Shown in pieces: positions 33,569 to 45,385 of a stretch of DNA of 64,000 bases; position 1 is the first letter of the stretch; the number at the start of each line of letters is the position of its first letter. The stretch is taken from contig OZ017760.1 in NCBI GenBank assembly GCA_963969365.1, positions 2,170,001 to 2,234,000 on the forward strand, in the 5' to 3' direction. This DNA is from Asterochloris sp. CNOR1. Lineage: Eukaryota; Chlorophyta; Trebouxiophyceae; Trebouxiales; Trebouxiaceae. Under the pieces are notes generated by a model. That model worked only from the letters and a program-made list of their open reading frames with translations, searched no databases and was not told the origin of the DNA. The translations under genes and the position numbers were made by a program.

Positions 33569-34438
33569 TGCTGCATGAGAGATTGCCCAACAGAAAGCCT
33601 ATGAAACCCTAACAAATGGTGTTGGTGGCATCCGCCTCCGTCATAGCATGTCAAGGCTGGACCAGCTAATACCTGGCGGGCTCAAGCAAACAGCGGGCAG
33701 GTCCTGCGTTTGGAGCATGAGCTGCAGGCTCAGAGAGGGGAAAGGCTCTGCAAGGACAGGCCAGGGAGGCTGAGCCAAGGTTGCATCACAGAGTAAGGCT
33801 GCATGCGCCAGCTGAAAGGAGCCAGCTCTCCATGTAGCTGTCCAGTACGATTGCCCTGTGTGTTACAATAGCATGCAACCAGAGCAGTGCAGCGGTTGCC
33901 CGGTTTGCCATTTCAGGACAGGGCTCACAAGGCAGGCTCAGAGAGCAGACTGTGCGGCTAAGATGTTTGTATGCAAATGCAGAGCAAGCAGGCGCAGCTG
34001 GCTGCAGAGGGGCGAGGTCTGAGACTGGGCTGGAATGCGGATTCAAGTCAGATGAAGTCTAAATCACCTTGCCCTGACAGACCAGTACATGCCCTGGAGA
34101 CAGCAGCAGCTGGCGCCGGGTGTCACTGCAGAGACTGGCTGCCTCTTACACACATGTGACCTATGGGAGCAAAAGCAGGACCCGCATCTCTGCAGCATGG
34201 TGCCGCAAGCATGCAACATCTAGCAAGGCCACCAAAAGATGACCACAATACCCATTGGCAGATCACGAACTGCCCAATATTGGACGCAAAATTGGCACTG
34301 CTTTTCGGCAGAGTTCAGGATGTCTGGTCAGTACATAAAGCCTTTGCGTGGTGGAGGCGATTGTCCAAGTTCTACTACCGATATATGGAAATTCTGCTGT
34401 GAAATTCGCACTGTGAAGCCAGCAAGCAACGGTTTGTT
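33569..34438. promoter_or_regulatory. Divergent promoter region, branching enzyme and kinase
   Basis: 870 bases separate the two start codons, which point away from each other. I see no further coding exon. No TATA box or known motif could be assigned with confidence. Confidence 0.4.
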
Positions 34439-37400
34439 ATGGGCGTATGTGCCAGCAAAGAGCAATGCAGGACTGCAGACGAACAGGAGAGCTTCACGGA
34501 CCTGCAGTCTACTAAGGCAACACCTCAGCACCGTGATGAAAATGCCCAGGTGAGCGCGCGCAGGCGTAGCACTGCAGACCAATATGAGCAGCTGGCCTCA
34601 AAGTTGCACGGATCCTGTTGCCCACCTACGCATGATGAGCAATCTCTGGGGGTTTGTGAAAGTGGCACCTACCTCACTGAGCACGCTTGCCTGTGCTTAC
34701 GGGGGCGAAAGGTGCAATTCTGAGGTGCCGCGGTGGCGCAAGCTTTACTGTATGGCAAGTGGGAATCACCACCCTTGCCACAGGCACAGCCGCTGGCCGA
34801 GGTGTGTAAGCCACATGGCAGTGCCACTGAACGTACGCGGGCAACACATCTCCTGCCGGCGTCAGACTCAGACGACGAACGGGCCCACCAGGGCGACAGC
34901 GACCTGGGCAGTGACTCCCTGTTCCCACCGCACGTGCCCCAGCCACATCCTGTACCGGCAGCCGCTGATGCCAATGCTGAGCCAGCCCTGCCCCTCGCGC
35001 TGCCGGCGCCAATGCTCGATCAGGCGGGCCCCCAGCCCGGCATGGAGCCTGCTGTGCAGCAGCCACAGACCGAGCCTGCTGGAGTCCAGGAGGCAGCTCC
35101 AGGGACGCCGGTAGCACTGCCAGGGCAGCAGCAGCAGCAGGCTTTGGCACGCACCAGCACACGGCTGGAGCACAGGTCAAGCGGACCCCCTCTGGGCCAG
35201 ATACGGGAGGGGGAGACCCTTCAGGAGACCGCCAGCCAGCAGCTGCTCGGCGCAGGAGGCAGCACAGAGGCTGCTAAGGCTGGTCCCAGCACCAGTGGTG
35301 CGCTGACAACGGGCAGCTGTACCCTGTCGGGGGCCAGTGCAGGGTCGCCCCTCAGCCTCAGCAGCAGGGGAGGCTCTCTCGAAGCTGGGCTGGAGCGCGG
35401 CGGTGAGGTCTGGCATGACTCTGCGGGGTCAGCCCCGCCAGACCGCATGAGCCGGGATGGCTTCGAGCAATACATCAAAAGCAGGTGGGCTGGGCACGGC
35501 AGGGCGTGTTGGTCCCCCTGCTGCTTGTCACGCCCCGGTCAATGGCAGGTCAATGCGCGCTGCCAGGAGTGGGATGCACCTCCCTGGTGCTTGTGGCCCT
35601 CCTTGGAATGCATCAGTGGCAGCCAGCTGTGCTGCTTGTGAGGCCAAATGGTTGAAGCCAAGATACGCGATATCTCATGGTGAATCAGCAGCGGGCTGCT
35701 TGCGTGTGCCGCTATCACCGCATGACAGGGGGTGGGCTGCCCCTGCCGGCATGCTTGGGGCCACTGCGGCTCAGCGTCAGGCCAGCCCTGATGCAACCAG
35801 GCTCCCAGTGCTGAACACCAGGATGCTGCTGACTTCAGTCGGCCTTCATTTACACAGCAATGTGTGCAGGAAGGCAGCATGAGCTTTCGAGGGCTTCAGC
35901 GCCATGGCACATCTGCATGTGGGGCCCAGCTTGCTGCGCTGCAGCAGTGCCTGCAGGCCTTGCAGGCAGCTCACGTGCTGCATGAATAAACACATGGTAT
36001 GTCAGCTCAACATAGGCATCACCCTCTGAGTACAAGTTGAACAGGACCAGCGGCCGAGTGCAGTGCTGGATGGCCTGGGCCCTGCCATTGGCCTCAGGCA
36101 ACTCTGCTGGCTGCAGGCTGATATAGCACCCCGGCTCTCAGGGGACTCCTGCACCTCTCCTGCTTGCTTGGGTCTGGCAGCCCTGTTCTGGCACAGCCCA
36201 CCACCATGAATCACCCTTGCCTGACAATGATGTGTACAGGCAGGGGAGGTGCTGCACACCATATGCCCTGGTACTTGACAGCTGCTGAGCTTTCAATGTG
36301 ATCTGGCTGCAGGCTGAGCAGCTCAAGTGGCAATGTGGAGCCTGAGATCCGCAGCTGGGGGCGCCGCGGAAATAAGGGGATGGTGCTGCGTGCCCTGTCA
36401 GAGTATGAGGTGCGGCTCTGTCCGCTGACGGCCAGCGTTGTCTCAGGCTGTGCAGCGTCCAGACAGGAAGGGCTGTCTTGTTGACATGACAGCAGCCGCG
36501 CACTTCCCCTGCTGCAGAGACAGTTGACATGGCTGGCACAGTGGCTGCATTGCCTCACCGCCTGCCTCATGCAAGTCTTGGAAGTTGCAATGCGCAGCTA
36601 GTCCCTGTACTCAGTCACAGTGCTGCAGCCAGCACGGTGTCTGCCTCAGCAGCATGATGGTTGACAGACATGATGCCTACCTGAATGCACCCTCAGGCCA
36701 CGCAGCCATCAGCCAGCCCACCTCGCCCTCCGGCTCTCTGCCCACATGCAGGCAGACAGCACTAGCATGCTGCTCCTCCCCCAAAGTCCCCAGCAGGCCT
36801 GCGATGCATACAAAATGTCGCCCTAAAGTCGCCTGCCAGGAGCAATGCAGATGCACTGCAGATGACGGCCACACCCTGCAGCAGCTTCATTGAGTCTGTG
36901 GCTCCTTACATCCTGCAGAGAGACCCCACCAGCAGCCTTCCTCTTTGCTTGGGACCCTCTTGCTCACTTGAGCATGCTCTTCACTCGAAGCTCCCCCGCA
37001 ACCCGCAGGCAGACACCACCAGTGCGCTGCCCCCCGTGAACATTGCTGCATGGTCACCTGGGACTCAGACCACCCCCCTCACGTGATGCAGGCGGACACA
37101 ACCAGCTCGCTGCCCCCCCAGCAGGCCCGCGACGCATACCTGATGGGCGCCCCCAAACCCGCCTGCCAGGAGGAGCGGGAACGCACTGCCGACGGCATCC
37201 ACGCCCTCCAGCAGTTCCACGACGGGGAGGTCGAGTCCATCCTGCGCCTGCTGTGCAAGGTGTTCGACACCAACACAGCGAGCATGACCTTCCTCACTGG
37301 CAAATGCATCCACATCCTCGAGGTGAGGCCTGTTCTGCAGGGTTGTTGGGTCGTGCGCTGAAGGTTAGTGTGCCAGGGATTCCCCAACCCCAGGTCTGCA

Positions 37401-40400
37401 GGCAGCGCATGGGCTGCATGAGTGGTCTGCCGGGCTCGCACTGCCCTGGGGCCGTTGCTGAGACACCACTAAGTAGCATGCAGCTGTGGTGCATTATTTC
37501 TGTTGGCTGCAGGGTTGTGGGAGCTTGAGCCCGGGGGTGTGCCCAGACCGCTGGGGCTTCTGTGGATGGTCATTCCTGAACGACAACCACGAGCTGCTGG
37601 TGGTGGAGGATCTCAAACGGGATGCCAGGCAAGCAGCCTCCTCTTCTCAGGCAGCGGCCAGCAAGCTCCCCAGCGGCCGCACCTTGCGATTGATCAAGCT
37701 GCATGGCATGTTGCAAATGCAGCTCATGTAGCAGCACCTGCTTGGCATGGCGCCCCCGCTCAATAGGACCGTAGGCTTGCGTGATCTGTGCCAGAGCAGG
37801 CTATCCCGGTCCGAGCTCTTTGGCCACAAATCTGCACCGCTCATGGGGAGCGCTTCTGCTGGACCCTTTAGCAGCCAGAGCCTGTGCTGTTTGCCATGCA
37901 GGTTTTCGGCCAACTTCTTTGTGACAGACCCCGCCTTCAACCTCCAGTTCTATGCTGCTGCCCCTCTGATTGCCTCCAATGGCCACCGGCTTGGCTCTCT
38001 GTAAGTCCCTCCTGTCCTGCAAGCGGTCCAAAGGTTCAAGTGCTGACTTGGCCACAGTCACGCAGAGGCTGGTGCTCATCTGGCATCTTAGGAACCCGTG
38101 CATGGAGGATCATGACATGCGCTCCTGTGACTGGTGGAGCCGCTGCGGCATGCCTGGCATGCCTTGAACACTCTGGTGTGTCAGCCAACCAGATGGAATC
38201 ACCCACCACTAAGCCCGCCCATGCACCTGCAGGTGCATCTGCGCCAATGAGCCCCGCAAATTTGATGCCTCCAAGGCTGCTATGCTGGCCAACCTGAGCG
38301 AGCTGGCAGTCAGGCAGGCTGAGCACCGGTGGGCGGTGGACGAGCACAGGAAGCACAATGTGGGCCTTATGCGCCAGCTCAGCTGCTACGAGCAGCCCTT
38401 CTTGTTTGTGGACATCTCGGAGCCTGGTGAGAGGCCCATGAAGTGGTGCATTAGCTTCCCCAGCCATGTGGCTGCCATGCGTGCCACCGCTGCACTGCAG
38501 GTGGCTCTCACTGTACCTGTGCACAACTTGTTGCCGGCATACTCAGTCATGAGCAGTTCGTGGAGCCTGAGGGCTCACTGCAGTGCAGACTTCTGGCTGT
38601 CCATGTGTTGCGGCCCCCCTTCCGCACGCGCTGCCTCCACGAGCACTCAGCCCCTTTTCTTGGCTTGCACTGCACGACAGGCAGCTCCCGCCCTGTCGCT
38701 GCTCAAAGCACATGTGCAGTCTGCCCCACCACCTGCAGCGGTGCAGCCAGCCAATCCCCTGCTTCATGCTACGCCCTCACCCCGCTGCAGAGCTTGGTTT
38801 CAGCCCCGACGTCAAGGCATTGAGACCATCCCGTCAAATGTCACGCTCTTCTCTGACAAATTACTTCTGACCCTTAGTGTCAACCCTGACCTGCCTCCCC
38901 TCCAGCTCCGCTCACGACCTTGTCTCCAGTCTCGCTCTGACCTTACTGCCCTGCTTGCAGGGGCCTGGCGCGTGCTGCACATGAACTACGCCGCCATTGA
39001 GCGGACCCATGCGCAGTGGAGCGCCAGCATGTCGGAGCTGGCCTCCTTTGCTGCGGGGCGGGCTGCGACGCCTTTCACAGGGCCAGCCCTGCGCAACGTG
39101 CTGGATGTGCCTGCAGAGGCCATGGTGAGCTGCTCTCAGAGTGCAGTGGTGCACTTGGTACTGATTTGGACAGTAGCCAGGGAGAGGTCAGGTAGGCCTG
39201 CCTTCAGTGGCCGCACTTTGGGGTGCAGAGTCGCATGTGGCATGGGGTACTCTCCACAAGAGTGCTGTCACGAGCTGCGCTTCAGGCACATGTCTGCACT
39301 CAGCGTCTGTTTGGACAGCATCGTGGGCAGCTCAGGCACTGGTGCAGGTCCTGATGCAGAACTTGCATTTCAGGATGCAAGGTCACATGTTGCATGTGCT
39401 GATCCCAGCATGAGTGCTGTGATGAGCTGATGTTTTGGACAGCTTTTGCACTCGGCACATGTTTGCAGGGGCCTTGAGTGAGCTGCACTCTGTGGTGAGC
39501 ATTGCACTTGGTAGGCTATTCAACAGCAACCAGGGACAACTCAGGTGCAGGTGGATGGCTTGGTGAGACGCAATCTGGGGTGCATGGTAGCACCTCGCAT
39601 GGGGCAGCAGTCTCTGAACTTGGCACATGTTTGCCAAGCCGTGGTGAGTGGCACTGAGTAGGCGTGCTGACAGGAGCCACAGTTCCCAGTGGATGCAGGG
39701 CTGTGCTGTATTTGAGGGCAATGCAGACTGACAATACAGTGCCAGAAATCTTGCAATGGCAACACAAATGTTCACCACAGACACTTGTTCAGCAGTTGGC
39801 AAGTTTGCACAGGCTGAACAAACCATCTGCAGACCCAGTTTAGATCCATGATACCAGCAGCAGCCACATGTGTCCCACCTGGTCCTACAGCTGTGATCCA
39901 CCTTGAGGACGACCGGGGCAGTCTGCATTTGTGGTCGTGGGGCTTGAAGCGACATCATCAACTATCTGACTTGCAGTCAAGCTGCACATGCAGTCAAGCT
40001 GCACGTGCAGCCAAGCGGCACGTACTGCCTGCTGACTGGAGTGCTTTTCTTTTGTGCTGCAGAACAAAGATGTGGTGGGAAAGTCTGCGTTTGTAGTCAA
40101 AGGGGTGTCTGCTCGTGCCTATGAAGACGACGAGGATCCTTGCCAGGAAGTGTTTGACCTCCACTTCAGGTGAGGGGCACGTGTGTAAGTAGTGCTTTTG
40201 TGCAGTCCTGCATGCAGCAGCAGTGCGTGGCGAGCTGCCTGCAGACAGTCTGCTGTCTGAGCAGCTGTGCCATGTGCGTGCCCATGCGAGCCTGGCTTGC
40301 AGGCGTTGCCCCAGCAGGCTTCATGCTGCCCACCAGAATGGCTCTCTGTTGGACATGTGGAGTGTCCCACAGCTGCAGCGTGGCAACCAGACTGAGGCAG

Positions 40401-43400
40401 CCGCAGCTGATCTCATGTGCACGCACGTGGCAAGGAATTGTGAGCAGTCTGCTGCCTTGTGTGCAGGCTGGCTACCAGGCCAGACGGTCCCGATGCAGCC
40501 AGTCCGTTCTGCATGGGTGTCCCCGCAGATCTGGATGACAACCAGGAGAGCTTGCAGAGCTTCTACATTGTAGCACTGGTGCCGTCCACTGGAAATGCCG
40601 ACAGCGTGGTGAGGGCTGCTGTGGCACCTGCCCTGCCAGTGGCTGTACTCAATGCTGCCTCGTCATGCTGCCCACTGGTGACCAAGATGTGGCACGGTGG
40701 CCTGGGTCCAGGGCTTGATCTTGCTGCGCCGGTGTTGGCAGGTGACTGCCATGTGCGTGAGTTTTCTGCAGCCTTGCTTTTCCCAACACACCTACATTGC
40801 TCAAAACAAAGCTTCCACGTCAGGCTCCTCTCTCTCAAAGTCCAGCATGGCAACCTGTAAACTGGTTTCCATGGCAAACTGCTTCATCTGATGGCCGTCA
40901 AGAGACCCGTCCAGCACGCAGTGGCCGCGTGCTGAGGCATGGCTCTCCCTCCGTGCAGGCTGTAAGCCAGGTGCAGGTCCCTGCCAGCCAGGCCACTGGC
41001 CCCTTTGAGAACCTCCTGCTGGGCTCCCTCCTAGGCAAGGGCTCCTTCGGCTCCGTCTACCGCGGCCTGCACCACGGGCGCCGCGTGGCCGTCAAGGTGG
41101 GCGCCGGCACTGCTCTGCCTGGTTTGCATGCTCACAGCTCACACCTCATGTACATGGTTCTTCGGTTTTGCTTGCCTCACAATGGAAGCAGGAGCAGGGA
41201 GGAGGTGACTAAGCCGCTGCCTACACCACAAGCACTGCGTGGCTGCTGAGGTGAGGACTGCAATGCACTGCCAGGCTTGTATGTACGCAGCTCAGCAGCA
41301 GGACGCCAATGTCAGTTTGCAGTTCTGCACAATGTGTTCATTTCTACTTGTGTTGTTGGCTTTGGTTCTGCTCAATCGTCCCTGTGGGCACATATCCTAC
41401 ACTGACTGCATGTCCATCTGCTCAGCATTGCTATTGATGTATTGCAGCCCCAGACAATTGGCAGCCAGAGTGTCCACCCTGCCCAACTTCTGCTCCTGCA
41501 GAACATTGAGATGCCCACACCTGATTGCTGAAGGGCAGCTACTGGAGGCCATCTTGCACCACATCATACATGTCCACTGGGTCTTGCACCACAACATATG
41601 CACCGGGGTCTGACTCCTGCTCAGTGCCTGCTGCAGATCATTGAGGATGTGAGGCGCCTGCGTCTCACCGCTGAGGGCCAGCCTCTGGAGGCAGTCCTGT
41701 GTCACGGGCTGCACCACATGGGTGTCACACAGACCTATGGATGGGCTATGCACCCCGGCGAGGGGCACAATGGAGAGCAGTTCCTGCGCTGCTGGATGCT
41801 GATGCAGTACCTGGACCGCGGGTCTCTTGTGGTGAGCGGTCTGCACATGGCCCACGCAGTGCGCACTGCCACAGCTACCAGCAGCTTTGGGATCAAGCCA
41901 GGGTGATGAGCTTTCTGCTGGTGGCCTGTGCAGTGGGCACTGGCAGGTACCTGAGCCCTTTTGGGCTTGTGCTTGTGTGGCAGGGAGATTGCGGTGATTC
42001 TGGTTCACACACTGTCTTGCATCAGTATTGCCGTGCCAGGTTGGTGCCTCAGCAAGGTGCCTGACCCTGCAGACGGCACTTTCTCACTGGCAACAGTCCC
42101 CAGAAACTCCCTTCTCGTACTTCAAGAGGCTCTTGCCTCAGCACAAGCCCTTTCTTACTCAATCAGGGCTGGCTGGTGGCTGCTGTGTGAAGGGGCCAGT
42201 GCAGGCAGCAACGCTGGGCAGACGCCTCAATCAGGCAGCGAGCAGTGGTCAGGCTTCTTGAAACCAGCCAGCTCGTTGCAGGGCTGCAAGACCTCCTTGG
42301 CTGGGCGAGTTGCGGCTCCCCTTTATTTAGCACGGGCCACCCGGTGTCAAGCAGCCATCAGATTCTTTCATTATGCAGACTGTTCACAGCTGTTGTGCAG
42401 GACGCTGTGGTGAAGGGTTGGTTTCGCACAAGTCGGGACCCCACCAAGGGGGGCCCTGACTATCGTGCCATTGCTATGACTGCGCTTGAGGTGGCCAGCG
42501 CGATGGCCTTCCTGCACAGCCACGACATCATTCATGGGGTGAGCGCACTGTGGCAAGCACATACGCAAGCAGCTTGCTCCTCTGTGCTGGGCAACTGAGC
42601 AGACCAAAAGTGGCAGCTGAGGTACAACTTGCTCTGTTCTGGGGGACTGAGCAGACCAGAATCGGCAGCTGAGGTACAAGTTGCTCTGTTCTGTGGTGGC
42701 TTGCTGCTGTGATGCAGCCGCCTGTGGGTCAGGCCAGCTCTGGTTCTGCAAGACTGGCACGACCTGACTTGCCTGCGACAAAACAAGCAGGGCCAGGTGC
42801 TCTGGCCCCAGGCATTGCAATCTCCAAGACTTACTCATTGACAGCTGTCACACTCAGCAGCACCTGCAACCCCATGAGCCTGTGCCTGATTGGCATCATG
42901 TGCCGCCTGCAGCTGCTAAACTGACTCATCTTCTGCTAACAGGCAACGGTCTCGGGAGGCTGACTCATGGTGGCGTGTGTGCAGCAGCTGATTCAGTACC
43001 TGGACCAGTGGTTGCCCGATCCAAGAGATGTCAGCAAGTCTAGTGTCGCTGGATCTGGTCATGTGCACCAGGCGGGTCTTTCACTTTGTTCTGTGCTGGC
43101 CACCTGATACTCTGCTGGCCCCTGCTGCAGGATCTGAGCGGTGGCAACGTGATGTTGACCTCCTCCGACACCAGCCTGCACGGCTTCTGTGCTAAAGTGG
43201 CAGACTTTGGTCTGGCAAGGTGGGTGCTTTGTCTGAGCTGGGCTGCTGCGTTCCCAATAATTGTGCAAGATGCGCTGGCTGTGCATGGCGAGGTGGAGCC
43301 TCACAGAAAGCTTCTGCCCAACAGCCTGGAAGAGCCAACTCCACAGCAGTTGTGCCATGGCTGTGGCTGGGAGTGCCATCTTTGCGTCATTCAGATTCTC

Positions 43401-45385
43401 TGCATCATGTTGCTTCCCGGGTTGTGAGTGCTGCACTGCACTCTCAGCAGCTGGGCGGGGCCTCTTTCAGGCACCCAGCTGTGTGCTGGTGCTGCCCCTC
43501 AGGGTGCATGTGCCCCGCCGCAGTGCCAGCAGCTGGAAATGCCATCTTTGATTCAGATAGCTTCATGTGCATCGTCTTCTGATCAGCCCCGCGGTCACCT
43601 TGGCCTGTCCCTAAGGTCCCACAGTGGTTGCCTGCAGGATGGTGCAGGAAGACAACAGCCTGGCCCACCGCGCGGAGCAGAATCAGTACGGCACTGTGAC
43701 CCACATGCCGCCGGTGAGCACTCAGTAGAGACCCGCAGTGCTGCCGGTCTGGCAGTGCCGCCAGCTGCCTTACATGCCTCATAGCAAGGTGCAAGACAGC
43801 CAGCAGAGCCATCTTGACTGGTGCACACGCACTGGCAGTGGCTGTGAAGTTGCCTGCTATCCCTCAGCACAGCCAGCAAGCTTGCATGCCGCATCAAGAC
43901 CACAGGGTGCCTGGCAGGAGTGGCACACCTGGAGCAGGCATCGGCTGCTGGTGCACCTGCAGCCTGTTGATTTGCAACTGTCAGCCCTGCAAGGCAGCTC
44001 GTTGAGGCAACACCTGATGTTGCCATGTCTGCCCTGCCCATGCTGACCTGGTCCCTGTCCTGTGCTGCCTGCAGGAGGTGCTGCTGGAGGATGACATGGG
44101 CAAGGAGACTGACGTGTACAGTTGGGGAGTGCTGCTGTGGGAGATGAGCTCGGGGGCGCGCGCCTGGGCCAACCTGCGCTATGCTCAGGTAGGTCTGGAG
44201 GGTTTGATTGGTGCATGTGATGCCTCCTGTGCTGTGCTAATGACATCATGCATGCCCAGGTGGGCCCGGTGGTTGCTTGGTGCATGCCAGCGCCTGCTGT
44301 GCTATGCTGATGCCCTCATGCATGCCCAGGTGGGTCTGCGACACATGCCACCATCTGTTGTCCTGTGCTGAGGCATGCCCTGGTGGGGCGGGGAGTCTCA
44401 TTACTTGTATATTTGTCAAAGCCTACAGTGCTATGCTGGTGAAGTGAGGCATGCCAGCTGCTTTGAGGGTGCTGGCAGAGTGGCCGTCCTGTGGTGTGTC
44501 AATGCAGCTGAAGGCACGTGTGTTGCATGCGGCTGCTGGCTGCATCTCTAGATGCCCAGACATGTAGACTGTTGCACTGAGAGCTGCAGGCGTGGGGGCA
44601 ACTTTGAAGGCCTGCACATGCCATCACTCAGCCAGAATAGACCCCACCCTGCTGCTCTGGTGGCTAATCGTCTATGACCTGTCTGCCCGGCTGCCCATTC
44701 CCCAGCGCCCTGCTACAAGTTGTTGCTTTCTCTATGGTGGCACTGAGAACGCCCGCCCTGTCCTGTAGGTCATCTGCCAGGTCGCCTTGAAGAAGCAGTC
44801 GCTGGCCATACCAGAGCGGATGCCCCCACAGCTCGCCGCGCTCTGTAAGCGAGCGCTGGCATTTGAGCCCTCTGAGCGGCCCCAGTTCACCGAGGTCGTG
44901 GCGGAGCTGCAGCAGTTCCTGCAGGTTAGCTGGGATTGGGTCATGTAGTCCCTGTAAAACTGCCCAGGGCTGCAAGAGTTGCTTTAGGGTGCCTGTATAC
45001 ACATGAACATGCTGCTTCAGATGAGTGACTGCAGTGCCTGGGACAGCCAGGCACCTTATGCAGGAGGGTCAGATGTGGCCATTGGCAGGTTGCGCATGCT
45101 GCAAAATTTGCACTGGGGCTGCCTAAACAGATGCAAGAGTTCCTGTTGCAGCTGTGCCCACACCCTCCATGTGCTGAGACTGGCTGCGTCTGCAGAAGAG
45201 CCATGTCCTGATTACACCACCGTGCATGTTTGCAGACATGCGCTGCTTGCTGTGTCTGCAGCAGCAGGGCACCCTGTGCCTCTGTCTAAAGCACTTCTGT
45301 CGCATCCTCAGCAGTCATGGTCTGCCTCCTGCAGGAGTCACGCGGCATTGACTACAAAGATGTGTATGAGAACCCCAAGCAGTAA
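34439..45385 (+). CDS. GAF-PAS serine/threonine protein kinase, N-acylated type
   Basis: Exons: 34439-34549, 34784-35484, 36313-36409, 37092-37322, 37513-37628, 37902-38000, 38233-38426, 38961-39124, 40063-40169, 40467-40608, 40959-41096, 41637-41831, 42401-42538, 43131-43219, 43638-43713, 44075-44188, 44769-44924, 45335-45385. They join in phase to 972 residues. The MGVCASKE start fits N-myristoylation at Gly2 plus palmitoylation at Cys4. Residues 38-300 are low complexity. A GAF domain follows (about 315-470, ending FYAAAPLIASNGHRLGSL), then a PAS-like domain (about 495-650, FVDISEPG, WRVLHMNYAA). The kinase domain (about 670-955) has GKGSFGSVY, VAVK, Glu of QPLEAVL, HGDLSGGNVML (HGD for HRD), DFGLAR, MPPEV and DVYSWGVLLWEM. 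All catalytic residues are present; it is tyrosine-kinase-like/MAPKKK in style. It is likely membrane-tethered with a small-molecule or redox/light sensor. The ligand is unknown. One donor is GC (37629). Confidence 0.9.
36747..37240 (+). repeat. Decayed copies of the kinase GAF exon
   Basis: Bases 36747-36900 align with the start of exon 37092-37322 over about 150 bases (GCAGGCAGACAGCACTAGC... against GCAGGCGGACACAACCAGC..., and GCCTGCCAGGAG in both). The copy contains stops. A second, shorter copy of the exon's first 30 bases is at 37005-37040. Confidence 0.82.
39101..39665 (+). repeat. Serial echoes of a kinase exon end and donor
   Basis: After the exon end at 39124 (CCTGCAGAGGCCATG|GTGAGCTGC) the intron has degenerate units of roughly 170-180 bases. 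Each closes on ACATGTTTGC-type sequence followed by a GTGAG-like donor (about 39460-39500 and 39625-39660). GCACATGT and TTGGACAGC also recur between them. Confidence 0.55.
41497..41735 (+). repeat. Decayed copy of kinase exon 41637-41831 start
   Basis: Bases 41497-41600 (CTCCTGCAGAACATTGAG... GAAGGGCAGCTACTGGAGGC... TTGCACCACAT) align with 41628-41735 (CTGCTGCAGATCATTGAGG... GAGGGCCAGCCTCTGGAGGC... CTGCACCACAT). The copy includes its own acceptor but has a frame-breaking deletion. Confidence 0.82.
42594..42700 (+). repeat. Two-copy 52-base tandem repeat in a kinase intron
   Basis: ACTGAGCAGACC...GGCAGCTGAGGTACAA.TTGCTCTGTTCTG occurs twice (42594 and 42646) with few mismatches. Each unit holds GAG|GTACAA, a donor-like sequence, but it does not resemble the adjoining exon clearly. 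Confidence 0.8.
44165..44395 (+). repeat. Serial echoes of the kinase donor at 44188
   Basis: The exon ends CTATGCTCAG|GTAGGT. The next 200 bases carry copies ending CATGCATGCCCAG|GTGGGC (near 44262), CATGCATGCCCAG|GTGGGT (near 44331) and GCATGCCCTG|GTGGGG (near 44382). They are preceded by shared TGCTGTGCTA/TATGCTGATG stretches, with units of about 50-75 bases. Confidence 0.72.

Noticed and set aside
38282-39430. A 382-codon open frame read straight through
   Set aside because: It covers kinase exons 38233-38426 and 38961-39124, but the part between is intron (the domains continue only after splicing).
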